Positions 39,273 through 49,507 are shown, numbered from the stretch's first letter. The stretch is DNA of 57,558 bases from Nemertoderma westbladi (GCA_032718475.1 JAUCBJ010007880.1:1-57558); one strand, 5' to 3'. Notes: a model not told the origin generated them from the letters alone. Program-made: numbers and translations.

Positions 39273-40438
39273 TGTAAAAGCTTTTGTGGGATAACTGATT
39301 CGTTTGCTTTGCTAACCAGTTCCCCCCAAGGCGCTGGAATACTCTAAAAAGGATCTCTAGCTCGAATAGTGCAAGCTACCGGCTGATTGGCTGATTTGCT
39401 GTATGAAGGGATCTGGGCTATGTTCGATCGTCCAACCAGCTTGGGAAGGTTGCCCCATAGCCCTGCTTTCTGTATCTGCCAATAGGATTTGAGTTGGTTT
39501 TGATTTCGACCTATCACAGATCTACTGAACTGAATTTTCCTATCTGTATGCTCATTCTCTGTGGTGGGTGGAAGCTTTTGTAAATAAGGTTATTCTTATC
39601 AGTTTTTAGTGTTGTTGGTCTTTCTGTCCTGAGCCAGGAGAGAACGGCTTGTAAATATTTTGTGCTTTTCTGTTTTAGTCTAACACTAGTAGGCTTAATT
39701 ATAAGGACATATATCCGTTATCAATCCAAACCAAGCTAATGTTTGGTCTTTCTTGCATACTTTTATATTGTTATACTGCTATTTACTGTCAGTTCTTCAT
39801 AATATGGTTGATGAATTATTATATTTGGAATAACGATAAATAACCCCGAAACCCAATATTCTTGATATACCGAAGGTAAGAGAGAAAGGTTACATATAAC
39901 GATTGTGACTTATGTTAAAGTGGTTTGAAGTGAATCTAATGTTATTTGATAGACCCTACATGATTCGGTCCGTGTTCCTTTTATATGTGGCTAAAATCAG
40001 TGAAGATCGGCAGATCAGTGTGCAGTATTGTGCAGCATTGTGTATGAGTGAGTCTGATAACGAAGCATTTCCTAAAGAATGCGCCATATATGTGAATTAT
40101 AACTAAGCCATATCGTTGTGAGTAGTTTAAGTCATAACTCTGTTTATATAGATAGAGCGCCACGTCCTAAAGGAACTGTTAATATTCCCCGAAGGTGAAT
40201 AATATTGTCAGAAATTATATAATACTGTCAGTCGAATAATACATTAAGCTTACATAGCAATAAGATTAAGCCGTCGAACCCAATCTCCCGGGTATATCCA
40301 GCGGGTGAATGATCGCGCACAGATTGGTTTCGACTAGTGTAGTGAATTAAATACTTGTCATAGGCTAAAAGTGATTTATTATCTAGAAGACATCATAATT
40401 TGGCGGGTTAAACTGCCAAAGGTCTGAAAGCGCGAACA
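39273..40438 (+). repeat. BEL 3' LTR, 1166 bp
   Basis: Same length and ends as the 5' LTR and about 99.9 percent identical by eye. Such identity implies very recent insertion (or gene conversion), because the LTRs are identical when a copy inserts. Confidence 0.97.
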
Positions 40439-40443
40439 CGTTA
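40439..40443. repeat. 5-bp BEL target duplication, right
   Basis: CGTTA, the second copy of the duplication, followed by the right arm of the MITE. Confidence 0.93.
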
Positions 40444-40730
40444 CGTCCTAAAGGGGATTAGGTCCCATTGCCATATAGCGTTAGGTCCCATTGCCATTTA
40501 CAGGAGCAGGTTAGTAAAGGAGCAGGTTACAGAGGCGTGTTTGGGGAACCAAAACAACAAACGAAAGTTAACACATGTGTTTCATACAGCTCTTTGTTAT
40601 TTGGGTCTTTGCTTTTTAGTCACCCGATTTAAATGAAAAAAAATCTGATTTAAATCAAATAAATCTGATCTAAATAAAAAAAATCTGATTTTTTTTATTT
40701 AAAAAAAAATCATGATTTTTATCAACCCTG

Positions 40731-40738
40731 CACCCATG
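40731..40738. repeat. 8-bp target duplication of the MITE, right
   Basis: CACCCATG, the second copy of the duplication. Eight bases is the hallmark length for hAT transposition. Confidence 0.92.
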
Positions 40739-41880
40739 ACATTTGCTAGATCATCCACATCGTCAAGGCCAGTGTCCTTTAAGATGCGTCTCAAGAAAGT
40801 CATGGGCTATCCACCATGCTTATTCAGTCCATGAGGCTGCCTGCCAAAGTATAAGTTTATGCACTGGCTGGTCCTCGCGGTGAAAGCAATGTCCTGCAAA
40901 GCGGAGGCGATTTTGTTCTAGTGTCAAGCTTGGGGGAACCAATGAGACACCTCCAATGTTATATAGTGTCTGGTTGGAGATGTGTGCATTGTACTTGACA
41001 CAATGTACCCGGCGTAGCATTCTTGTGAATGTGCCATCCAGAGATTTGGTGTCCTCAGCAGTTAGAGCCCAACATGGACTCTCATAGAGAGGCACTGGAA
41101 CTACTGCTGCTCTAAATAATCGGACATTAAGTTTCCGATTAATTATCGCTGACTTCCAAATCCTGCAAAGCATATTCAAGGCTGCCCAATGCTTTCCCTT
41201 ACGTATTCGAAGGTCCTCATCTGACTTCCGGATCCATGATCCCAGGTAAAAGAAGTCGTCCACATGCTCAAGCATACCATCCTTTGAGCTTATGCTCATC
41301 CGGTCAGAGACTTGCTGAGGACTTTCAAAGTTAACTGTCAAAATTCTGGTCTTTCTGGAGTTAATAAAAAGACCAACACTAGAAGCAGCATGTTCTAATG
41401 AGCTGAGGAGCCGTTGGGCTCCCTCTAGTGATTCTGAGAGTACTCCTAAGTCATCAGCAAAGTCTAGATCAGTTAGGTACTTGGCAGGATTTCCTCGACT
41501 TCTGGAGCCAGTAGGTGGAGTTATCATCACCCCAATCATTATGATGATCTAAGGACGTGCGTGGAACATAGTCAACCACAATTATGAACAAGAATGGTGC
41601 AAGTGTGTCTCCCTGGAGGAGGTCCCATTACACTTCAAATGGTTCTCTGTCACCGTCAACAGTAGAGACAAATGTTGTCGAACCATCGTATACTGATCTG
41701 TTTGCTGCAATAATTTTATCAGGAATCCCATATAACGAAAGTATGCTGAACATACGTGAGAAAGAGACTGAATCAAAGGCCTTGAAGAAGTCAACAAAGA
41801 TAACAGCCAGATGCCTGCCTATCTTTCTTTTTTGATAACTCTTCAATTATCCTTCGGGTATCCTATGGGCTCCATGGTCC
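40731..41880 (-). mobile_element. LINE copy split by the hAT-like MITE, remainder
   Basis: Continues from 24136 across the nest. The minus-strand frame at 41539-40820 (239 codons) carries LDFADDLGVLSES, the WIRKSDEDLRIRKGK region and GHCFHREDQPVH, but ends early through a small insertion. A further RT piece (IFVDFFKAFDSVSFSRMF) is out of frame at 41846-41628. The copy is therefore dead. The 5' truncation lies near 41880, after GGGCTCCATGGTCCC. Confidence 0.88.
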
Positions 41881-41998
41881 CAAGAATGCCGAATTGGCCG
41901 AATGCCAAAATAAGGATCACGAGACGAATTACAGAAATAATGCTAAAATGTTTGATCCTGTTTAAACACTTAGTTAGTAGGCCTACAACATGAATAAA

Positions 41999-42180
41999 CC
42001 ATGCAGTTAGGTGTATAGTAATACTGTTCGGGTTTGCAGTTAGCACAACATTAATTAGACCTTGCAGTTAGGTGTATAGTAATACTGTTCAGGTTTGTAG
42101 TTAGCACAACATTAATAGACAATGCAGTTAGGGCTATGGTATATGTGTAGTCTTTACCACCCTTGTACTCTAGCGACCTT
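41999..42180. repeat. 61-bp tandem repeat, about three units
   Basis: TGCAGTTAGGTGTATAGTAA recurs with starts at 42003 and 42064, and a partial unit at 42124. Each full unit ends in GTTAGCACAACATTAATTAGAC or similar. Confidence 0.85.
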
Positions 42181-42375
42181 CCAGAGAATTTGTTAGTTAG
42201 GTGTATAGTTGATTTGCATGCGTCTGGAACAGTTAACACTTTGGACGAAAAAGAGCACGTTAGCGTTTCGAGTGGTTTGCCGGTATGTGTGAACCTTATT
42301 ACCATATCTTCAGAAAATAGTATCAGTATTGGGGTGTCTAGAATTCGTAGACTAAATGGAATCTCTCGAATTAGG
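42120..42375 (-). pseudogene. Unrecognised minus-strand coding-like segment
   Basis: Read leftward from 42375 the frame stays open through PILILFSEDMVIRFTHTGK and then CSFSSKVLTVPDACKSTIHL, before running into the 61-bp repeat, where it ends. The amino-acid composition looks like a beta-rich globular protein rather than repeat. I cannot assign a family, and no splice sites can be set with confidence. It may be an exon remnant. Confidence 0.25.
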
Positions 42376-42376
42376 C

Positions 42377-42583
42377 CCCCCTCACACGGAGTAACTTGTT
42401 TCTGAAACTTGTTGCTGAACCCCCCTCACACACACATACTTATTACAGCAACTTGTTGCTGGACTCCTCTCACACACAGAAACAAGTTGCAGCAACAAGT
42501 TTCTGTGTGTGATGGGGGTCCAGCTACAAGTTGCAGTTAAACAAGTTGCTCTGTGTGTGTGTGGGGGGGGGGGGGGGGGGTGG
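42377..42583. repeat. Foldback repeat with CCCCCTCACAC termini and a G18 run
   Basis: The left end CCCCCCTCACACGGAGTAAC is matched by the complement of the right end (GTTGCTCTGTGTGTGTGTGG). Inside, AACTTGTTGCTG motifs and their complements alternate, with a hairpin ACACACAGAAAC/GTTTCTGTGTGT around 42475-42510. The right end runs into eighteen G (42563-42580). It is probably a small MITE. Confidence 0.65.
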
Positions 42584-42973
42584 CTTAGGAAATACTCGAT
42601 GCATCAAATTGTATCAAATCAAGTTATATGTAATATTGGTAACCACACATTTTGCGGAATCTCTTAACAATTCAGTTTTGATTGACCCGTAAATAACTAT
42701 TTACCTTTTCTTATTTAGAAAGTACAAATGTCTCAAAAATCTCAAAAATGGACATCCTTCATAGCTATTTAAACTTATATGTTATGACAATTTACTACAA
42801 ATTTACATTTTTGCATGAAATACCTGGAAATTTAAATGCAGCCTTCTTTTAATTAAATTTTCCGTTTTCGAATTGTATTTCACAAAACAATTCATAAACT
42901 AAGTTTGTAGATTATATTATAAGACTTGAAATAATAACATTATTTATTTTGGTCTCTACTACATGGCTGTTTG
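42584..42973. other. AP-3 sigma 3' flank, no other feature
   Basis: AT-rich. The 3' UTR of the AP-3 sigma gene must lie in its right part. No repeat or second gene is recognised. Confidence 0.4.
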
Positions 42974-43126
42974 TTATCTGTGTGTTTCTATGGGGTGAGG
43001 TCGGAATATGAATACTGGTTCATTCCTCTCTATAAGGTCCTGTTCTCTAACCCGAAGTGTTATCTCTGGTAGATTGGTCTCCAACACAAGTCCACCCATA
43101 ACTATCTCTTGTAGAACGAAGTGTAC
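42974..43126 (-). CDS. AP3S: AP-3 complex subunit sigma, exon 3 (terminal)
   Basis: The acceptor CCCTTTACAG precedes VHFVLQEIVMGGLVLETNLP, which joins exon 2 to give the family's DKVHxxxxEMVMGGxVLETN block. The frame ends after 50 residues at TAA (42974-42976). The C-terminus (ERNEPVFIFRPHPIETHR) is shorter than, and unlike, vertebrate AP3S1, so the total is 166 residues against about 193. Either this lineage has a short tail or a further alternative exon exists. Confidence 0.92.
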   Translation of the reverse strand, partial: VHFVLQEIVMGGLVLETNLPEITLRVREQDLIERNEPVFIFRPHPIETHR

Positions 43127-43258
43127 CTGTAAAGGGTAACACAGAATATAGAGCATCTGTGATTCATTTACATACACTACTCAAATTTCATGTAAATAAT
43201 ACAAACTGCAGCAACTGAAGTTGCGAGAGGTCTGCAAAATTGAAACAAGTAAATTTAA

Positions 43259-43378
43259 GGCCGGTGTAACAGGCTGAGATAACTCAGCCTAGTTTGAGAA
43301 CACTCCCCATCTAAGCCTAGGCTGAGATAACTGGGGAGTCATTTCAAGAGGGAGTTATCTCAGCCTTGTACACCGACC
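43259..43378. mobile_element. 120-bp MITE with TTAA target duplication, in an AP-3 sigma intron
   Basis: The left end GGCCGGTGTAACAGGCTGAG is the near-perfect inverse complement of the right end (CTCAGCCTTGTACACCGACC), about 30 bp. TTAA lies at both borders (43255-43258 and 43379-43382). The middle repeats TAGGCTGAGATAACT. The TTAA duplication is piggyBac-like, but the GG terminus is not typical, so the superfamily is open. Confidence 0.78.
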
Positions 43379-43463
43379 TTAACTTAACCTGAATAACTAT
43401 ATCAATATCAATATCCCTTTTAGAAGAATAGGTTATGTTGTCAACCAATTTAATCCTATTTAC

Positions 43464-43639
43464 CTTGTCAACATGGAATATGAAATCCAATTCGCATACA
43501 TTTTCAAAGCACTGATCTAAAGTCTCAACGAATACTTGTATAAGATCGAGTATACCGAGTTCGCTCTCATTAGAATCAACGTAGAATATAAAATATAGTG
43601 TCGCGTAATGTCGGTATATCAGTTTACAGTCCCCATTGT
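43464..43639 (-). CDS. AP3S: AP-3 complex subunit sigma, exon 2
   Basis: The acceptor TTTATCTTTGCAG precedes the second and third bases of a codon split after exon 1. The exon encodes NGDCKLIYRHYATLYFIFYV, then SELGILDLIQVFVETLDQCF and ENVCELDFIFHVDK. This is the signature core of the sigma subunits (IYRxYATLYF, ESELGILDLIQVFVE), with the AP-3-specific sequence. The donor AAG|GTAAAT ends it in phase 0. Confidence 0.95.
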
Positions 43640-43886
43640 CTGCAAAGATAAATAGGTTATTGTCATATATTTTACTCATTGTTAAATTTTTAAACGTATT
43701 TTTTTACTAGATATTATAAAGACTTAATAACTTTCTTAAGATAAACTGGTTAAAGACAAATTAATACATTTTATTTTCTTAAAAAGTATTTATATCTAAT
43801 TGTATCTATCCAACCATTTATTTTCACCTACTTACCTACTGTACCGGTACTAACCTTATTTCTCTGACTGTCTGTCATTTACTTAC

Positions 43887-44058
43887 CCAGCAGACTGGTA
43901 CCAGATTCGAGGAAGTTACAGACCCCATCCGGTCGTTTTGACACAACTCTATAACTCTCCTGTATTATATGCTGTTCAGTGTGCCCGTTCAGAGGAACAT
44001 AAAACTTCGTGAATCGAGGTTTTCCGAAATTGTTTATAACCAATATTGCCTTGATCAT
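43887..44058 (-). CDS. AP3S: AP-3 complex subunit sigma, exon 1
   Basis: Encodes MIKAILVINNFGKPRFTKFY, then TEQHIIQESYRVVSKRPDGV and CNFLES, the standard N-terminus of AP-3 sigma. AP-3 is the heterotetrameric adaptor that sorts cargo from endosomes to lysosome-related organelles. Sigma is the small core subunit and, with delta, binds dileucine signals. The donor G|GTAAGT at 43887/43886 is in phase 1. The three exons (44058-43887, 43639-43464, 43126-42974) join cleanly to 166 codons plus stop, with introns of 247 and 337 bp. The ATG context is CTAATATGATC. Confidence 0.95.
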
Positions 44059-45789
44059 ATTAGATAATTATTGTTGACAAACGCAAACTGAGTTAGAAAT
44101 ATTATTACTAATATATGTTTTATATACAGTCCATATTTATATATTTATTATGTTTCAATTAATATAAAATAATATTTTTTCTATTTTATTGTTTGAAATG
44201 AACTAAAAATGTTCAAAGTTTGCCTTTTAAAAATTACATTGCCTATAAATTTGAACAAAGCGGCAGGCTTATGGACAATTACTCTGCATATCTAAACAAA
44301 TATTTGATTAAATTATTTATTTGTATTGCTTGCAGAGTTCAAAGTTTGAAATGATAGTAATATGGAGTATCCGATTGACTCTTATTGTATGTTTATTAAT
44401 CGCATAAGTTATGTACTAATGTATGTCATCCTGGTGTATCGTCAATATTTGACATCTGCGTGGTTTCAATTAAACTTGGCTAGGCCTTGCCTACAGTAGT
44501 TTGGCTAATGAATTCCGAATTCAACGACAACAGGTGTTTGTAATTGGCGGCGGTTTAGCCAAATTTGTATCATCGTTTAGTATGACCACCACCACTACCC
44601 CTCCGATAAATATAAGAGGGTGAGTGGCCACGAACCGTATTATCTGTTGAAACAGGAACTTATCATCATTAAACATTGTCATAAATCTATAACAATTTTA
44701 AATTGTATTTTTAAGAAAGTTTAGTCTAGTAGTCAGTATGCCGGTGCGTTTAATTTAAAGTATAATTGTGCGTCTTTATCGGTGTTCTCTACAGACTAAT
44801 ATATCAATATCATTAATGTCCTTTATCAACTTGTACTGCGCCATATAAAAGCAACTAACTTTCCAACAAACTTTTTTTCACTACCAATTGAATATTTTTT
44901 TAACCAATTAAACCAATAAAATAAACAAAAATTTAACAATAATAATAATTCTAATTTGAACATTACATGGAAATAATCATAGAATAGAGAAAAAAACAAT
45001 CACATTATTAACAATATGGGCAGGAAGGCTATAGTTATTTTTTAGTCCAGTCAATCTGGCGAACAAGAGGGGTTAACCTAAAACTAATTCGTAATTCATT
45101 CGAACCTATTATTTTTATTCTACATTATCTTGCTAATATCATCAAAAAAGTCTATAAAAATAAATTACGCGGATCACTTTCAATTCCCTGGTTATTTCCT
45201 TAGCAACAGGGATTTTACATAATAACATTTTCCCCAAATCTTTCCCCAAATCTTTACTTTAATTAATGACTATCGATTGACTATGCACTTCTAGATAGTT
45301 ACCAATTTAGTTACCAGCGCAACGGAAATTTGTCTAATAATTTAACCACTTTTAATACCAATTTTGCTGGTACATTATAGGGACCATATTTACGTCCTTC
45401 TAACTCAAAAACCCTCATCCCTACAAAATTGAATTGTTATATTATAAACTATCGTAGTTTTTAAACCAAATTTTATTATGTGAAAAATCTTCGGTAACAT
45501 TAATGGAAATTATGAAATTTCATTGCAGTGCAATTGTATAATTTTTTACATCAGTTTCCTTAACATATCGTGAAATTTTTGATATCTTTAAAAATTTGAA
45601 AATAGATACCGAGATATAACAATTTACGTATGACATGCCAGTGTAAATTTTGTTCATTCCCCGTTGAAGAATTTTAAGAATGGCCACGATAGCGAGAGAG
45701 TGATTTTGCAAAATACATTTTTAAAAACGCTTATAATAATATTTAAAGGCAAAATCGAAAATTCCGGCTTCATGGGGACATCGACGGTG
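44059..45789. other. Intergenic, no recognised gene
   Basis: AT-rich. The first few hundred bases form the AP-3 sigma promoter region. A TATA-like GATAAATATAAGAGG lies at about 44605 on the plus strand, but nothing coding follows it. Confidence 0.4.
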
Positions 45790-45925
45790 AGTTGAACTAA
45801 TTGTGTTTCAAATTTCAAGCAATATGATAAAGATTTTGTAGAAAAATCTGGGGCGGGGGGTCCGTGTCATCATGAAATGACACTATATTACGGTTCATGG
45901 TGTATATCGGTAAAGGTAAGCAAAT
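45790..45925. repeat. Copy of the dispersed repeat at 20404-20720
   Basis: GTGTTTCAAATTTCAAGCAA, GATAAAGATTTTGTAGAAAA and the TATTACGGTTCATGGTGTA region match the inverse complement of 20400-20525. Only one arm is present. Confidence 0.65.
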
Positions 45926-46138
45926 AAATTTTAGTTTATTAACAAAATACCTTAATATAATAAATCTAAATAATTGTGAATGCATTTAAATGTTTCCCCG
46001 ACTGATGAACTGGGGCCGTATTCATGAACATCCTAAAACTTCAGTACCGCTCGGTACTAGGCCTACTTAGTTTTAACACCGAACTGCAATACTGTAGGAA
46101 AATAACGGGATTCATGAAATAATAAGATAGTACTTGTA

Positions 46139-47163
46139 TGGCGGCCCATCGCTATCATTATTTTTTTATGTAACATTATATGTGTTAAATGTGAAATTGA
46201 AAATCACAATTGAAAATCGAAAATAATATTTGAAAATCGAAAATCACAATTGAAAATCGGACATCGTATTTGAAAATTGGAAATCGTATTTGAAAATTGA
46301 AAATCGTTTTTGAAAATTGTATCTGAAAAATAAATTGAATTTTAAAAATGTATCACGCCATGGCCTATCGCTATCATCAAAATCTGAAATAAATATAAAA
46401 ATTAAATCAAAATGTTGATTGCAATGGGTCGGGCCATGGTGTGTGACTAGTTACTGAAGGCCTACAATAGTACAGTACTACTGTACTGTACTTATCTACC
46501 TCCCAGTTACCAGTGCCGGTGGCACAGGTGAAAATTCCCTCCCGCGCGGAATGCCCCCCCCCCCCCCAGGAATTTTCGCCTAGCGCCAAATACCCCCCCC
46601 CCCCCCAGGGCATTTTCACCCCAGATTTCAAGAGTGGCGGTCCGATACCCCAATGTAAGTGAAATGGCAGCCCGAAACTCTAATTAAAACAAAAAATAAA
46701 TCCAAGTTAAAGTGCTGTACGGTAGCTGGGAGGTAGATAGGTACAACAGTACAGTTTAGTACTATTGTAATTAGTCAAACAGTCAGGTCTACCAACCAGC
46801 TGTTTGATAGCGATAGGCCATGGCGTGGCACATTTTTAAAATTAAATTTAATTTTCAAATACAATTTTAAAAAAGATTTTCAATTTTCAAATACGATTTT
46901 CAATTTTCAAATACGATGTCCGAATTTCAATTGTGATTTTCGATTTTCAAATACGGTGTCCGATTTTCAATTGTGATTTTCGATTTCAAATACGATTTAT
47001 TTTCAATTGTGATTTTCGATTTTCAAATACGATGTCAGATTTTCAATTGTGATTTTCGATTTTCAAATATTATTTTCGATATGTCATTTTCAATTTCACA
47101 TTTAACACATAAAAAGTTTTATAAAAAAGATCCATTAAAATACATGATAGCGATGGGCCACCA
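46139..47163. mobile_element. 1-kb foldback element with TA target duplication
   Basis: The ends are TGGCGGCCCATCGCTATCA and the complement of TGATAGCGATGGGCCACCA, flanked by TA (46137-46138 and 47164-47165). The arms continue inward as inverse complements for some 250-360 bp, built of tandem GAAAATCGTATTTGAAAATTG-type units. A second sub-terminal copy of the end motif (CCATGGCCTATCGCTATCA) lies at about 46358-46376 and, inverted, at 46806-46826. The centre is again palindromic (GTACTACTGTACTGTAC and TATCTACCTCCCAG with inverse copies) and holds two C14 runs. No transposase is encoded. TA duplication suggests a Tc1/mariner-like origin. Confidence 0.82.
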
Positions 47164-47165
47164 TA

Positions 47166-48059
47166 TTATTACCTGTACTAAATATCCACTTTAGTGCCGA
47201 ACATTTAGCACTGGTCTCTCACCAGTGATAAGTAATAAAGTACACTGCTAGTTTTATATTAATACTGAAACACATATTTATGTGGGCCTATATCAGTATG
47301 GTCGGTACCGGTCCAGTTTTTGAAACTGTCAGGTTTTTAGGAATATTCCAATTCAAATAGAACGCAATAAACAAACATATAAATCAACAACTGAGGATAT
47401 GAAAGTCACCACTAATACATATATATTTGAGTGCTTCTTGGTAATATTAGACTTATTAGTCGGCAACTTTCCGACTAAAAACTTTATGATATGTAATCGA
47501 TATTTCGCGCCTCCGTAGGGAAACATAAAAAATACACTCCGTCGTGATTCCAATTTAAAAATGCAATAATCACTACTCAATTATTCCCTTTTTCCCCCTT
47601 TCCGTCGTAATATTTCTCTCCAATTATATCCAATATTGACATATTTCCATCCCAGACATCCTTAGCCGGCCTCACCCACCATCCCTAACCAATATTACCG
47701 GCTACTGCCCCACGAATCATTGCAATCCAATAAAGGAGGTAACCACACAACCTCCCTCCTTTCTCTCATTGGCCTCTTAATACGCCAACCTCACCCACCT
47801 ATCACCCTCACCCAGTTATTAATAAAGGAATTGGTCACCTTCAAACTCTATTGCCGTTCTTCAATAATCGGTTATTGGTTAGTCAAACAACCACGTATTA
47901 ATTATATTTTACATGGGTTGAACGTAAAATCTCTGCACTAGAAAGACAAACAGTGTTTAGGTGATAATTAGGGGTCAACTTCATATCGAACCCACACCGG
48001 GTTTAAAACGGGCCACATTTGGATGGAAAAGTCAGTCCCAAAAACCAGCCTTACAGTTG
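47166..48059. other. Intergenic, no recognised feature
   Basis: No gene or clear repeat. From about 47600 to 47850 the plus strand is C-rich and T-rich (CCTCACCCACC twice), without coding support. Confidence 0.4.
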
Positions 48060-48545
48060 GCCGCATCGGCAGCTAAACTGGGCTCTGTCTAAGGTAGAGC
48101 GTGGAGGGCGTCTATGTTCCCAGACCGTGCCCTAACACGGCTTCGCGGTCGCTGGGAAGGTAAGAAGATTCCGCCTAGGACTGAGTTTTGGCTGACTAGC
48201 CTTAAAGTGAGCTCTGCTCCAAGGTAGAGGGCGGGCGGGCGGGCAGTCTTTGTTCCTGGGCCGGGCCCTCCTAACACGGCTTCGCGGTCGCTAGGAAGGT
48301 AAGACGATTCCGCCTAGGATTGGGTTTCGCTGGCTAACTAGCCCCAGACCGCTCGCGCACTCTGTCCACTGGCTACTTAGTTCGTCCCAGGACCAACTAT
48401 TTAGTTTTGGGGGCAAAGTAGCAGTGTCCTTATAGGCTTAGACTCTCTGTCAGTTACGGTAGTGCTTGTGCACGTCCGCTGGCTGTACGGTTCATCCTAG
48501 GCTCGCCAGGATCGACCGTATAGTTTTGTGGCAAAGTAACAACTA
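48060..48545. repeat. GC-rich block with two local duplications
   Basis: ACACGGCTTCGCGGTCGCT is present at 48135 and 48274 within two copies of a roughly 139-bp unit (also AAGGTAGAG and GATTCCGCCTAGGA). Next to it, GTCCRCTGGCT, then ATAGTTTTGKGGCAAAGTA-like sequence, occurs twice about 115 bp apart (48363-48430 and 48475-48540). The block is much richer in GC than its surroundings. It may be part of an unknown mobile element (for example a solo LTR), but its ends could not be found. Confidence 0.6.
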
Positions 48546-49501
48546 ACCGTTTGCGTCCAATCGGTCCCACCCCTCCTGTTTGGACTCAGACGGTAATCTG
48601 GTGTTCTGCACTATCGCCAAGTTCCAATAGCGTGAAGCTGCACCCAGTTTATTACGACGTTTTTCACAACTTACGATTTTCCAAAACCTTTGTTTTAAGA
48701 TTTTCTGTTATCTTTTCTATAACTTTCATATATTTTTTTTCAGTATATTTTTAGCAACACGAAACGACTAAAAATACTGTATTTTCTGTATATTTTGGAT
48801 TATTTTGATTATGTTGAGGCTATACTTTGGATCCTAACGCACCCAAAGCACCCCTCACCCGGTTTCTCCTTTTTCCTCATCCCAAAGGATTTTCTATTGT
48901 GTTACAGTACACTATTTTTATATGCCAGAAGGGAACAATATACATTTGGGAAGAACATAAATCACTGTGTTTTTGCACTATATTGAAAGGTTGTGGATGG
49001 CCGGGTACCTTTAATTAAAGATTGTATTGTATACTTAGTCTGGTATTAGCTGGTACCGGTACTAGCAGTCAGGCTTCATGAATACCATTCTAACAATTTG
49101 TGTTTTTTTTATCCATTGAGATGAGTCACCCGGCCATTCGGGTACCTACTCTGCGGAACCACCCAAAGAGTACTATTTGTACTTTAGGAGCATGCTAATT
49201 ACTGAGGATCTTTTTTATAACTATCAGTTATTAATTTTTATATTATGTTAAATATAAAAAACGCTCGGTCCTACATAGCACTAATACTAAATATTTGGCT
49301 CCGAACTTTGAAGTTTATTCGGTACTACAAAGTTTTGTAGCACTGTTTCATGAATGCCAGCCCTGGGTACTATGTTTAAAAGTCATTATTTACTTTTGAT
49401 TAAACTAACTAGAGTAGGCTTACTAAGCTAAATTTGATGAGAAATGTCTGGAAGACAATTCCAGGTGTCCTTAATGGTAATTTCATAATTATGGAAACCT
49501 A
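48546..49501. other. Intergenic, with CATGAAT motifs
   Basis: No gene. CTTCATGAATACC (about 49075) and TTTCATGAATGCCAGCCC (about 49350) resemble the inverse complement of GGGCCGTATTCATGAA at about 46013. They could be the ends of one or more MITEs, not resolved here. Confidence 0.35.
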
Positions 49502-49507
49502 TTTATT
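49502..49507 (-). terminator. Poly(A) signal AATAAA for the P450 gene
   Basis: TTTATT on the plus strand, about 50 bases after the P450 stop codon on the minus strand. Confidence 0.6.

Larger units (their letters stand above)
24657..40438 (+). mobile_element. BEL/Pao LTR retrotransposon, 15.8 kb, complete
   Basis: Bounded by identical-length LTRs (TG...CA) and a 5-bp target duplication CGTTA at 24652-24656 and 40439-40443. Order: LTR, 2.26-kb leader, gag-protease, TGA, pol (RT, RNase H, integrase, DUF5641), 3.05-kb 3' region, LTR. The order of domains and the YMDD reverse transcriptase identify BEL/Pao. At 15.8 kb it is well above the usual 6-9 kb, the extra length being the leader and the 3' region. 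A purine-rich CTGGGAGCGG just before the 3' LTR (39263-39272) can serve as the polypurine tract. A normal primer-binding site beginning TGG is not visible right after the 5' LTR. Confidence 0.96.
24137..40730. mobile_element. hAT-like MITE (arms 24137-24656 and 40439-40730) interrupted by BEL
   Basis: The termini are CAGGGTTG and CAACCCTG with an 8-bp duplication. The two arms are largely inverse complements: both hold ATTTAAATC/CATGATTT blocks near the end, then GTGACTA with AAAGACC, GTTAACTTTCGTTTRTTGTT and CTGTAACMTGCTCCTTTACT. Without the BEL insertion the element is about 0.8 kb and encodes no transposase. The length of the duplication and the CAGGG terminus point to the hAT superfamily. 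The inner part of each arm is the source sequence of the 68-bp tandem repeat at 2603-3035. Confidence 0.88.

Noticed and set aside
42051-42305. Assigning the minus-strand segment to a checkpoint-clamp (RAD9/HUS1-like) protein
   Set aside because: A superficial resemblance in a few residues (hydrophobic strand followed by SED and HTGKP) is too weak to support a family.
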